From positions 186,001 through 250,000 of the forward strand of contig JAJZVM010000001.1 in the NCBI GenBank assembly GCA_021845645.1: a DNA stretch of 64,000 nucleotides, written 5' to 3'. The notes below the pieces were generated by a model. That model saw only the letters and a list, made by a program, of their open reading frames with translations, ran no database searches and had not been told where the DNA came from. This document shows positions 44,773 through 52,638 of this stretch, one piece after another (position 1 is the first letter of the stretch; each line of letters starts with the position of its first letter). This DNA comes from Bacillota bacterium. Its GTDB lineage: Bacteria > Bacillota_E > JAJZYS01 > JAJYTV01. Both the position numbers and the translations under genes were made by a program.

Positions 44773-45891
44773 ATGTCCATGCAGCCGAACGAGATCCGGT
44801 CGCCGTTTGCCGAGCGGCCGATGCTCGTCTTCTGGGAGACGACGAAGGCCTGCCTGCTCGCCTGCCGCCACTGTCGCGCCACGGCGCAGCCGAGCCCGCT
44901 GCCGGGGCAGCTCGACTCGGACGAGGGCATGCGCCTGCTCGCACGCATCCGCGCCTTCGGCGACCCTGCGCCCGTCGTCGTCTTCACCGGCGGCGACCTC
45001 TTGCTGCGCGACGACATCTTCGATTTGATCGCCGAGGCGTCGCGCCTCGGACTGCACGTCGCCGCAGCCCCGGCCGCGACCCCCTTGCTCGATGCGCCCA
45101 TGCTGCAGCGGCTGAAGGATGCGGGCGTCCAGTCCGTGTCGCTCAGCCTCGATGCACCCGGTGCCGTGCACGATGGCATTCGCGGCGTCCCCGGCACCTA
45201 CGACCTCACCCTGGCCGCCACGCGTGCGGCACTCGCCGTCGGTCTCAAGGTGCAAATCAACACCGTCGTGATGCGCTCGACCGTCGGCACGCTGCCTGAG
45301 ATCGCGGCGCTGATGCTGCGCGAGGGCGTGCCCATCTGGGAGGTGTTCTTCCTCATCGTCACCGGTCGCGCCGGCGCGGACGACGCACTGACACCCGAGG
45401 AGCAGGACGACGTCTGCCACTTCCTCGTCGACACGTCGCGCTACGACCTGCTCGTGCGCACCGTCGAAGGGCCGTTCGTGCGGCGGGTGCTGCGCGAGCG
45501 CGAGGCAGGCAAGGCGGGGGGCGCACTGCACCAGCGGCTGCGAGCGGACCTCGAGCGCCTTGCAGGTCCGCCGCAGGGTCCGGTGCGCATGGGGCTGCGC
45601 GGCACGCTGGACGGCGATGGCATCCTGTTCGTCGCGCACGACGGCACGATCTCGCCTGGCGGCTTCCTGCCGCTCGATCTCGGCAACGTGCGTCACGACG
45701 ACCTCGTGTCGGTCTACCGCGATCACCCGCTGCTGCGGCAGATCCGCCGCCGCGAGTTCCTCGGCCACTGCGGCACGTGCGATTACCGCGGCGTTTGCGG
45801 CGGCTCCCGGGCCCGCGCCTACGCGAGCTTCGGCGACCCTTTCGCCTCGGACCCGGCCTGCCCGGTGGCGGTCGCAGCGTCCCTTCAGTGA
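44773..45891 (+). CDS. Radical SAM/SPASM-domain protein
   Basis: 372 aa. The SAM-cluster motif is CLLACRHC (about residues 27-34) after PMLVFWETTK. The glycine-rich motif is TGGDLLLRDD, where GGDP is more usual. A C-terminal SPASM-like Cys set (HCGTCDYRGVCGGSRARAY, then DPAC) should bind an extra cluster. It resembles the group that includes heme-biosynthesis AhbC/AhbD and peptide maturases; no precursor peptide gene is visible. ATG with GGGGGA upstream. The 3' end overlaps the converging tadC by seven bases. Confidence 0.85.
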   Translation: MSMQPNEIRSPFAERPMLVFWETTKACLLACRHCRATAQPSPLPGQLDSDEGMRLLARIRAFGDPAPVVVFTGGDLLLRDDIFDLIAEASRLGLHVAAAPAATPLLDAPMLQRLKDAGVQSVSLSLDAPGAVHDGIRGVPGTYDLTLAATRAALAVGLKVQINTVVMRSTVGTLPEIAALMLREGVPIWEVFFLIVTGRAGADDALTPEEQDDVCHFLVDTSRYDLLVRTVEGPFVRRVLREREAGKAGGALHQRLRADLERLAGPPQGPVRMGLRGTLDGDGILFVAHDGTISPGGFLPLDLGNVRHDDLVSVYRDHPLLRQIRRREFLGHCGTCDYRGVCGGSRARAYASFGDPFASDPACPVAVAASLQ

Positions 45892-46775
45892 TGCAGCGCG
45901 TGGACGAAGGATAGCACGGCCGGTCCCAGCAGCACGATGAACATCGCCGGGAACACCAGGAAGATGAGCGGGAACAGCATCTTGATCGGCACCTTGAGGG
46001 CTGCCTCCTGCGCGCGCTGACGCCGCAAGGCACGCATCTGCTCGCTCTGCGCCCGCAGCACCGACGCGATGCCGACGCCGAGCTCGTCGGCCTGTACGAC
46101 CGCGCCGACGAAGGCGCTGAGGTCCGGCAGATCCATGCGCTGCGCGAGATCCCGCAGGGCCTCGGCCCTCGGCCTGCCGAGCTGAAGTTCCCGCAAGAGC
46201 CGGCCGAACTCGCCCACGACAGGCTCGCCGAAGCGCCCCGTGACGCGCGCGAGGGCCGCGTCGAAGCCAAGGCCCGCCTCCACCGACACCGAAAGCAGGT
46301 CCATGACATCCGGCAGGTGGCGCAGCATCGCCTGCTGGCGGGCCGTCGCTCGCCGCGCGAGCCAGAAGTCCGGCAGGCGCCAGCCGAGGATGGCGAGCGC
46401 CGCGGCCATCAGGATGGCGAGGCCTCCGAAGAGTGCCGGCAGGAGTCCGACGATCAGCAGGAGGAACCGGCTCCCAAGCAGCACGCCGGGCGTCGTGGGG
46501 TTGCCGGCGCGCTCGAGGCGCCGCTGAAGGATCTCCCCCTGCCGCCGCGGCAGGTGCCGCAGGAGCGCCTGGGAGATCTGGTCGATGAGAGGTCGCAGGA
46601 AGCGGTCGACGAAGCCGCGCTCAGGCTCGGCGGCGATTGCGGCCGGGCCGCCGCGATGGCGCACGACCCGCTCGAGCTGCAGCCGCTCCATCTCCTGCAC
46701 CGTGCCGGGTGCGACGATGTAGAGTCCGAGGCTGTAGCCGAGCGCGAGCGCGAGCAGGATTGCGATGATCTGCAT
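45885..46775 (-). CDS. tadC: Tad pilus inner-membrane platform protein TadC
   Basis: 296 aa with the type II secretion GspF domain: an N-terminal membrane helix, a central pair (about residues 100-135) and a C-terminal helix. The cytoplasmic part carries LRHLPDVMDLLSVSVEAG and ADELGVGIASVLRAQSEQM, both conserved in TadB/TadC. It is the last gene of the Tad operon, three bases after tadB. With TadB it forms the platform on which Flp pilin is extracted and assembled. Confidence 0.92.
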   Translation of the reverse strand: MQIIAILLALALGYSLGLYIVAPGTVQEMERLQLERVVRHRGGPAAIAAEPERGFVDRFLRPLIDQISQALLRHLPRRQGEILQRRLERAGNPTTPGVLLGSRFLLLIVGLLPALFGGLAILMAAALAILGWRLPDFWLARRATARQQAMLRHLPDVMDLLSVSVEAGLGFDAALARVTGRFGEPVVGEFGRLLRELQLGRPRAEALRDLAQRMDLPDLSAFVGAVVQADELGVGIASVLRAQSEQMRALRRQRAQEAALKVPIKMLFPLIFLVFPAMFIVLLGPAVLSFVHALHH

Positions 46776-46778
46776 GGC

Positions 46779-47732
46779 CTACACCTCGATGCGCACGACG
46801 CGGCTCAGGACGAAGAAACCGCTGATCTCGAACAGCGCGGCCACAACCAGCAGCATGCGTCCGATGCCGGGCTGGAACATCGGCCCGACGAAGGTCGGCG
46901 CGATCAGCGCCATCATGACCAGCAGCCCGACCGGCAGCAGGCCGATGATCATCGACGACATCCGGCCCTGCGCCGAGAGGGCGCGCACCTCCGCCTGCAG
47001 GCGGACCCGCTCCCGGATCGTCTGCTGGATGCGGTCGAGCACCTCGGTGAGGTTGCCGCCGACCTGGCGCTGGATCTGCACCGCCGTGACCATGAGCGAG
47101 AGGTCCGCGGAACCGGCGCGCTTCGCGAGGTTCTCGAGGGCGTCGTCGACGGGTACGCCGACGCGCGTCTCGGCAAGCATCCGCTCGAACTCCTGCCCGA
47201 GAGGCCCCTTGGTCTGCCGCGCGCAGGCGTCGAGGGCCTGAAGGAGCGAGAAGCCGGCCCGCAAGGCGCTCGCGGTGCTGCCGAGCGCGTCGGGCAGCGC
47301 CAGCGCGAGCTGCTTGCGCCGCTCCTGCGAGCGCGTACCGAGAAAGACCATCGGCAAGGCCAGCATGACCGGCACGACGAGCAGGAAGAGGCCGCCGCCC
47401 AGGATCACCGCGAGGATGAGCCCCACGGCGCCGAACCCGAGGCTCAGCAGCAGGAACTCGCCGGCGCGCAGCTCGAGGTCCGCGGCGCGCAGCCGATTCT
47501 CGAGACCCTCGAGCAGCGAGCGGCGCAGGATCATCGCCTCGAGCGCCGAGGCGATGCGCGCCCGCGGCGTGCCTGCAGGCGTCGCCTGCTGCGCCTCCTC
47601 CACCGCCTGTGCCGCACCGCGACGAACGATGCGCCGCAACTGCCTGAGCACCTGCGGGTCCGGCGCGAGCGCCCTGGAGACGCCCAGGAACGTAAGCGCG
47701 AAGACGACCGCGATCAGGACGTCCCTAAGCAT
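46779..47732 (-). CDS. tadB: Tad pilus inner-membrane platform protein TadB
   Basis: 317 aa. An N-terminal helix, a middle helix pair (about residues 110-145) and C-terminal helices enclose the GspF domain, with LPDALGSTASALRAGFSLLQAL and VQIQRQVGGNLTEVLDRI typical of TadB. The start overlaps tadA by eight bases. It partners TadC under the TadA ATPase. Confidence 0.92.
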   Translation of the reverse strand: MLRDVLIAVVFALTFLGVSRALAPDPQVLRQLRRIVRRGAAQAVEEAQQATPAGTPRARIASALEAMILRRSLLEGLENRLRAADLELRAGEFLLLSLGFGAVGLILAVILGGGLFLLVVPVMLALPMVFLGTRSQERRKQLALALPDALGSTASALRAGFSLLQALDACARQTKGPLGQEFERMLAETRVGVPVDDALENLAKRAGSADLSLMVTAVQIQRQVGGNLTEVLDRIQQTIRERVRLQAEVRALSAQGRMSSMIIGLLPVGLLVMMALIAPTFVGPMFQPGIGRMLLVVAALFEISGFFVLSRVVRIEV

Positions 47733-49029
47733 CGCGACCGCCGCCCGTCTGGAAGATGTGCGGGTCGACGGTGTGGCCGTAGGTCTCCAGCCGCTCGAGG
47801 AAGCGCGGCCTGAGCCCTGTCGGCGCGAAGCCGTCGCCAGGGCGGTAGCGGAACAGGTCCTGCAGTACGATGACCTCGCCCTCCATGCCCTGCACCTCGG
47901 TGATGTGCGTGACGCGGCGCGAGCCGTCGCGCATGCGCTGGGCGTGCACGATGAGGTCGAGTGCCGAGGCGATCTGCTCCCGGATGGCCCGGACGGGCAG
48001 TTCGAACCCCGCCATCAGCACCATCGTCTCGATGCGCGAGAGCACGTCGCGCGGGGCGTTGGCGTGCACCGTGGTGAGCGAGCCGTCGTGTCCTGTGTTC
48101 ATCGCCTGCAGCATGTCGAGAGCCTCGCCCGCACGCACCTCGCCGACGACGATCCTGTCGGGACGCATGCGCAGGGCGTTGCGCACCAGTTGGCGGATCG
48201 TGACCTCGCCACGCCCCTCCAGGTTGGCCGGCCGCGTTTCGAGCGACACGACGTGATCCTGCTGCAGGCGAAGCTCCGCGGCGTCCTCGATCGTCACGAT
48301 GCGCTCGTCGGACGGGATGAAGGCCGACAGGCTGTTGAGCAGGGTCGTCTTGCCGGACGCCGTGCCGCCGGACACGACGATGTTCAGCCGGCCGCGCACG
48401 GCCGCCCGCAGGAGTTCCACCATCCCCCCGCTCACCGAACCGATCTGCTGGAGGTCGTCCATCGTCAGGGCGTGCTCCGGGAACTTGCGGATCGTGAGCG
48501 ACGGGCCGCGCAGCGCGAGCGGCGGGATGATCGCGTTGACGCGCGAGCCGTCCTTGAGGCGCGCGTCTACCATCGGGCTCGACTCGTCGATGCGCCGGCC
48601 GAGCGGCGCCACAATCCGCTCGATCAGCTCGAGGATCTCCTTGTCGTCGCGGAATCGCACCGTGGTGCGCTGCAGGCGCCCCGAACGCTCGACGTAGACG
48701 TGCGCTGCCCCGTTGACCATGATCTCGCTGACGCCCTGATCCTCGAGAAGCGGCTGGAGCGGGCCGAGGCCGACGATCTGGGCGTAGAGCGATGCCACGA
48801 GCGTCTCGCGCTCCAGTGGCCCGAGGTCCGGCTCGTCGCGCAGCATCGCGGAGATGCGCTCGCGCACCTCCTGCTTCCAGGCGTCGTCGCCAGGCGATCC
48901 CTGGGCCATGTCCGTGGCGAGCCGCTGCTGCACCAGCAGACGAAGGCGCTCAGTCCGGCTCGGCTCCGGTGCGATCTCGGCTGCCGGCCCTTCCTCGTCC
49001 GCGCCCCTGAGGCGCTTGTAGAGCGACAC
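47725..49029 (-). CDS. tadA: Tad pilus assembly ATPase TadA (CpaF)
   Basis: 434 aa hexameric secretion ATPase. EIMVNGAAHVYVERSG begins the N-domain, Walker A is SGGTASGKTTLLNSL, the Asp box is RIVTIEDAAELRL and Walker B/His box is RPDRIVVGEVRAGEALDMLQAMNTGHDGS (shown here as its conserved parts RIVVGEVR and NTGHDGS). It powers pilin polymerisation on the cytoplasmic side. Three bases separate it from tadZ. Confidence 0.95.
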   Translation of the reverse strand: MSLYKRLRGADEEGPAAEIAPEPSRTERLRLLVQQRLATDMAQGSPGDDAWKQEVRERISAMLRDEPDLGPLERETLVASLYAQIVGLGPLQPLLEDQGVSEIMVNGAAHVYVERSGRLQRTTVRFRDDKEILELIERIVAPLGRRIDESSPMVDARLKDGSRVNAIIPPLALRGPSLTIRKFPEHALTMDDLQQIGSVSGGMVELLRAAVRGRLNIVVSGGTASGKTTLLNSLSAFIPSDERIVTIEDAAELRLQQDHVVSLETRPANLEGRGEVTIRQLVRNALRMRPDRIVVGEVRAGEALDMLQAMNTGHDGSLTTVHANAPRDVLSRIETMVLMAGFELPVRAIREQIASALDLIVHAQRMRDGSRRVTHITEVQGMEGEVIVLQDLFRYRPGDGFAPTGLRPRFLERLETYGHTVDPHIFQTGGGRDA

Positions 49030-49032
49030 GCG

Positions 49033-50205
49033 CTACACCTCCCCGCCGAGCCCCGCCACGCGCGGCCGCTCGAGGTCGTGCACGAGTTCGCCGCCGAGCC
49101 GCCCGACCGCCCTTGCGAGCGGCGACCGCCCCCGCAGGAGTACCAGCGGCATGCCGATGTTGGCGGCGCGCACCGCGACATCGCCATCCGACGGCAGGGC
49201 GTGGCGGATCGAGTGATTCAGCGCGGCGGAGATCTCGTCTTCCATCAGTCCGAGGGCGGCGTTGCCGCGGTTGAGCACGACGGCGAGCTTCTCCTCCGGA
49301 TAGCCCAGGCGCTCCAGCAGGATGTCGAGCCCCTTCGCCGAGTTCTGCAGCGCCGGGATGTCCGGCGTCGTGACGAACAGGATGCGCTCCGCCTCGTCGA
49401 GCGCGGTGATCACGCCTTCGCCGAAGTCCACCGCGGTGTCGACGATGACCCAGTCGTACGCCATGCGCAGGGTGCGCAGGATTTCCTGGACGTAGTTGCG
49501 TTCCGGATCGCGCTTGCCCTCGCCGTCGACGAAGGCTGCGAGGTCCGGCGTCGGCGGTCCGGCCAGAATGTCGACCTGGCTATGGTCGGAGTGGCTCATC
49601 GCCTCGCTGATCGTCGCGAGGGTCATGGCGCCAGGATGGCGGCAGACATCCACGATCGTGGCGGTCGGCCTCAGCCCGAAGAGCGTTGCGGCACAGCCGA
49701 ACTCGAGATCCAGGTCGCAGAGGGCAACCCTCTGGTGATGGCGGTCCGCCAGCACGACGGCGAGGTTCGCCGCCAGCGTCGACTTGCCCACGCCGCCCTT
49801 GGTGCCGAACACGGTGATGACATGCCCCCGCCGGGTGCGGCGCTCCACCTGGGCGAGGCGCATGACCGCGGACCTGAGTTCTCCGGGCGGCACGGGATCG
49901 ACGAGGTAGTCGCGCGCGCCGGCCTGCATCGCTTGGCGCAGCGCATCCACGCCGGAATCGCGCCCGATCACCAGCACCCGCACGCCGTAGGACTGGTCGA
50001 GCTCGCTGCAGAGGCCGAGTGCCTCGGGACTCGCGTCCATATGCAGCACGACGAGGTCCGGTCGCTCCTGGCGGGCGAGCGAGCGCACTCTCGCCGGCGT
50101 GTCGGCCTCCCTGACCTTCCCCACGTCCTTGAGGACCTCCGCCAGGGCCTCCCGGTGGTGCGTCGGCGACATCAGCAGCAGTTGGGCCTCGCGCTCCAGG
50201 CTCAT
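49033..50205 (-). CDS. tadZ: TadZ/CpaE-type localisation ATPase
   Basis: 390 aa. The first 125 residues form an atypical receiver-like domain. Then comes a MinD/ParA-type ATPase with FGTKGGVGKSTLAANLAV (deviant Walker A), DLDLEFGCAATLFGL and DWVIVDTAVDFGE. In Tad systems this protein places the pilus machinery at its site in the cell. ATGA overlap with cpaB upstream. Confidence 0.93.
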   Translation of the reverse strand: MSLEREAQLLLMSPTHHREALAEVLKDVGKVREADTPARVRSLARQERPDLVVLHMDASPEALGLCSELDQSYGVRVLVIGRDSGVDALRQAMQAGARDYLVDPVPPGELRSAVMRLAQVERRTRRGHVITVFGTKGGVGKSTLAANLAVVLADRHHQRVALCDLDLEFGCAATLFGLRPTATIVDVCRHPGAMTLATISEAMSHSDHSQVDILAGPPTPDLAAFVDGEGKRDPERNYVQEILRTLRMAYDWVIVDTAVDFGEGVITALDEAERILFVTTPDIPALQNSAKGLDILLERLGYPEEKLAVVLNRGNAALGLMEDEISAALNHSIRHALPSDGDVAVRAANIGMPLVLLRGRSPLARAVGRLGGELVHDLERPRVAGLGGEV

Positions 50206-50891
50206 GGCACGATTCCTCCCACCCGTACGACCACAGGTGCCGTCGTCGCATCGCCCGACGGGCGCAGGAGCAGGAGGATGGATCCCTGCTGCTGCCCGAG
50301 GGCGATCGTCGCGGCCTGGGCGGGCGTCACCGCCAGCGTGACGAGCGAGTACCCGGACCCCGTCGAGCTCGACCCTTCAAGCCCGGTCGTGAGCACGGCC
50401 GCGTCCTGCACGATGAGCGTGCTCTCTGCCTGGACCGCGGCCTGTCCCGACTGGGCGCTTTGCGCTCCGATCGTCAGCAGCACGTCGACGCGCACGCCCG
50501 GCAAAAGGTTCCCGGCGACGCCCGACACGCCGTTGACGGCCAGCGTCAAGGCGCGCTGGCCCCGCGGGATCTGGTAGGCGAGTCCCGCCTGGGGCTCGGC
50601 TTCGATCTCGTCGCTGAGCACCGGCGACCCCGCGCTCAGCGCGACCTTCGCCACCTGGCCCGCGGCGGCTGAGAGGCTTGTGAGGCTGCCGGGCAGCACG
50701 GCCGCAGGCGCCACCTGCTGCAGCCTCAGGTCGGCGGCGGACAGCACGCTGCCCGCAGGCACCGCCGTCGCCGCGACCAGGAGCGGCACATGGCGCGCGG
50801 CGGGGGTCGCGGTCGCCCTGGCGACGACGAGCGTCAGCAGAAGGGCCGCGAGGAGCGGAACGATCGCACGCAGGAGCCGCCGTCTCGTCAT
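50202..50891 (-). CDS. cpaB: Flp pilus assembly protein CpaB/RcpC
   Basis: 229 aa. A single N-terminal membrane helix (about residues 8-28) precedes an SAF domain with VPAGSVLSAADLRLQQV and an outer region containing LLPGVRVDVLLTIG. CpaB is an extracytoplasmic component of Tad pili. No secretin (rcpA) follows, as expected for a single-membrane cell. Four-base overlaps join it to neighbours on both sides. Confidence 0.9.
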   Translation of the reverse strand: MTRRRLLRAIVPLLAALLLTLVVARATATPAARHVPLLVAATAVPAGSVLSAADLRLQQVAPAAVLPGSLTSLSAAAGQVAKVALSAGSPVLSDEIEAEPQAGLAYQIPRGQRALTLAVNGVSGVAGNLLPGVRVDVLLTIGAQSAQSGQAAVQAESTLIVQDAAVLTTGLEGSSSTGSGYSLVTLAVTPAQAATIALGQQQGSILLLLRPSGDATTAPVVVRVGGIVP

Positions 50892-51772
50892 TCGATCAGC
50901 CTCTCCGCCTGCAGGCCGTAGCCCCCGCCGCTGCCGAACTGACCGGACATGACCTCGTCAAGGAAGACGCCCTGTACGTCGCCATTACAGTCGACCGACG
51001 TCAGGAAGAACAACGCGAAGCCAACGATCGTCACACTGCTCTTGCCGCAGCCGGGCTGGGAGATGATCGGCACGTCGACGACGGCAGGCGAGCTCAAGGG
51101 TACCGTCTGCCATGAGTAGCCGCTGCCGGCCGCGACGCGTGCCGAAAGTCCCGACTCGGTGGGACCCTGCATGTCGCCGGGCTCTGTCGCCACATCCTGC
51201 CCCACCTGCAACATGGCCGGGTAGCCACTCGTCAGGTACGTCTGGTAGCTGTCCGCGCCGGGCACGGACAGCGCGAGGGCGCCGTAGTTGCCGTCGCTGC
51301 CCGAGCCGCCGCCGTCCTTGAGCGTGTAGGTCTGACCGTAGCTGAAGCTGTTCCAGACGACGCCGAGCGGCACGGCTCCCGTCACTTCCGAGATCGGTCC
51401 GACCTCAACCGCCGACGTCTCGTGGAACGTCCCCTGGTCCATGCCGAAGAGCGAGGCGAAGTAATAGGGGATGCCGCCGGTCGTCGTCACCGTGATGACG
51501 TTGTCCTGCTGGTTCAACGTCACCTGCACGTCCTGCGACGGCACGCCGTTCTGCACGGCGGTGGCGACCGCGACGGACGTGGCGCTGGCCGGGTCCTGGG
51601 GCAGGTCCTGGCCGCCCGCGAGCGCGGCCGCGTCCGCGGCTGCCTTGAGTTGCTGCGTCTTGACGTACGCGCGGCCCGCGTCGAGCGATAGCGACGCGAC
51701 CGACAGGATGGTCACCGCCGCGAGTGCGAACAGCACCGTGGCCTGACCGCTCTCGCTGCGCAGCCTTCGCAT
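50888..51772 (-). CDS. TadG-like pilus-associated protein (Tad domain)
   Basis: 294 aa. The N-terminal hydrophobic segment reads GQATVLFALAAVTILSVASL and is followed by YVKTQQLKAAADAAALAG, the signature of Tad/TadG pseudopilin-like proteins. The remaining 220 residues are an exported Gly/Ser-rich region containing two Cys (one before KSSVT, one in SVDCNGD) that could form a disulfide. It likely modifies or anchors the pilus. It lies six bases after tadE. Confidence 0.85.
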   Translation of the reverse strand: MRRLRSESGQATVLFALAAVTILSVASLSLDAGRAYVKTQQLKAAADAAALAGGQDLPQDPASATSVAVATAVQNGVPSQDVQVTLNQQDNVITVTTTGGIPYYFASLFGMDQGTFHETSAVEVGPISEVTGAVPLGVVWNSFSYGQTYTLKDGGGSGSDGNYGALALSVPGADSYQTYLTSGYPAMLQVGQDVATEPGDMQGPTESGLSARVAAGSGYSWQTVPLSSPAVVDVPIISQPGCGKSSVTIVGFALFFLTSVDCNGDVQGVFLDEVMSGQFGSGGGYGLQAERLIE

Positions 51773-51778
51773 GAGCGA

Positions 51779-52165
51779 TCACTCCATACGCATGACCGAC
51801 TGGCTGGAGATCTCCAGACCTCCCCCGAGGAGGGGAGAGAGGAGAGGGATGCTGATGCTGATACTGTAGCTGCCCTGCACCGTGACGTCGGTGCCGGACT
51901 GGCGATCGGATGCCACGGGGGTCACCGTCACGGTCAGGGCGGAGGGAATGAGGCTCGGTGCCGCCCCGTCGACCGTCTGCTGGATCGCCGCGTCGGCAGC
52001 CCCGAGGCTGGCGGCGCGCGCCCCCTGCTCCACCGCCTGCTGCAGCTGCAGGTAGTCCTCAAGCACGATGCCCACCTGCAGCATGCCGAGCAGCAGGAGG
52101 ACGAGGACCGGAAGGATCAGGGCAAGCTCCACCGCCGCCTGACCCTTCCGGTCGGAGAGCCGCAC
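51779..52165 (-). CDS. tadE: TadE-like minor pilin
   Basis: 128 aa from GTG 52165. The short basic leader RLSDRKGQAAVELALILPV is the TadE prepilin-like motif, followed by a hydrophobic helix and then YLQLQQAVEQGARAASLG. The open frame extends to 52252 into flp but without a start that fits. The ribosome-binding site is weak, and 22 bases separate it from flp. TadE pseudopilins are processed and placed in the pilus or its base. Confidence 0.85.
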   Translation of the reverse strand: MRLSDRKGQAAVELALILPVLVLLLLGMLQVGIVLEDYLQLQQAVEQGARAASLGAADAAIQQTVDGAAPSLIPSALTVTVTPVASDRQSGTDVTVQGSYSISISIPLLSPLLGGGLEISSQSVMRME

Positions 52166-52187
52166 GCGGGGCTTACCCCGCCCATGT

Positions 52188-52367
52188 CTAGAGGTGGGTC
52201 GTGATGGTGTCGAAGATGTTACTGATGCCATTGCCGAGCAGAGCCACGGCACCCACCACCACGACGGCGACGAGCGCGATGATCAGGGCGTACTCGACCA
52301 TGCTCTGGCCGTCCGAGGCGCGCACGCGACGCAGGAGCGAGGAGACCTGGGCGATAGCCATCGACAT
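52188..52367 (-). CDS. flp: Flp-type major pilin
   Basis: 59 aa and easily missed. It begins MSMAIAQVSSLLRRVRASDG; the cleavage region DGQSMVEYALIIALV has the Gly/Gln-Ser, Glu and Tyr pattern of Flp prepilins, followed by one hydrophobic helix and a short tail ending TITTHL. ATG 52367 has AGGAGG five bases upstream. It is the first gene of the Tad operon and lies just behind a c-di-GMP riboswitch and terminator, so the major pilin is the first target of that control. No TadV prepilin peptidase gene was found in the window. Confidence 0.93.
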   Translation of the reverse strand: MSMAIAQVSSLLRRVRASDGQSMVEYALIIALVAVVVVGAVALLGNGISNIFDTITTHL

Positions 52368-52390
52368 GATGCCCTCCTTCCCCCGCCGCC

Positions 52391-52427
52391 CGAAAAAGTG
52401 AAAGCCTCCCGATTCGCCATCGGGAGG
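52391..52427 (-). terminator. Terminator between riboswitch and flp (expression platform)
   Basis: On the minus strand the 9-bp stem CCTCCCGAT/ATCGGGAGG (52427-52405) is followed by CTTTCACTTTTT. Just upstream, GGGAG (52441-52437) could pair with the 5' arm of this stem and act as an antiterminator. Which state ligand binding favours cannot be decided by eye. Confidence 0.8.
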
Positions 52428-52439
52428 TCAAACCTTCTC

Positions 52440-52522
52440 CCTTCGGCAGCCCGGCGATCATAGCCTCTTCGGCCTTAGACCCGTGGCTTTGCGTCCGGCC
52501 CTTTCAAGCCGTTTGCCATTTC
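52440..52522 (-). ncRNA. c-di-GMP-I (GEMM) riboswitch upstream of the Tad operon
   Basis: Read on the minus strand, the segment has GGCAAAC (P1 5' strand), a P2 stem closed by a GAAA tetraloop (52502-52505), the invariant core GGACGCAAAGCCACGGG (52496-52480), a P3 arm, and ATGATCGCCGGGCTGCC, whose end pairs with GGCA to close P1 (52514-52517 with 52445-52448). This is the order and sequence of class I c-di-GMP aptamers. It lies between a good promoter and a terminator before flp. Confidence 0.95.
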
Positions 52523-52544
52523 GCGGGGTATTCAATGTGGATAA

Positions 52545-52573
52545 AAAGTAGCAGGAGAAGAGGTCGCTGTCAA
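52545..52573 (-). promoter_or_regulatory. Sigma-A-like promoter of the riboswitch-Tad operon
   Basis: On the minus strand TTGACA (52573-52568), a 17-base spacer and TACTTT (52550-52545). Transcription would start about 15-20 bases before the aptamer, so the operon is independent of the aro genes upstream. Confidence 0.75.
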
Positions 52574-52638
52574 TAGGATAAAGTTCGTGCCGGCAGAGGC
52601 GTCTCAGGGAGTTGTGCCCTGTTGTTGATACGGTATGT

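Noticed and set aside
47275..50577. 1100-codon open frame on the plus strand
   Set aside because: Antisense to tadB, tadA, tadZ and cpaB; no recognisable domain and biased composition.
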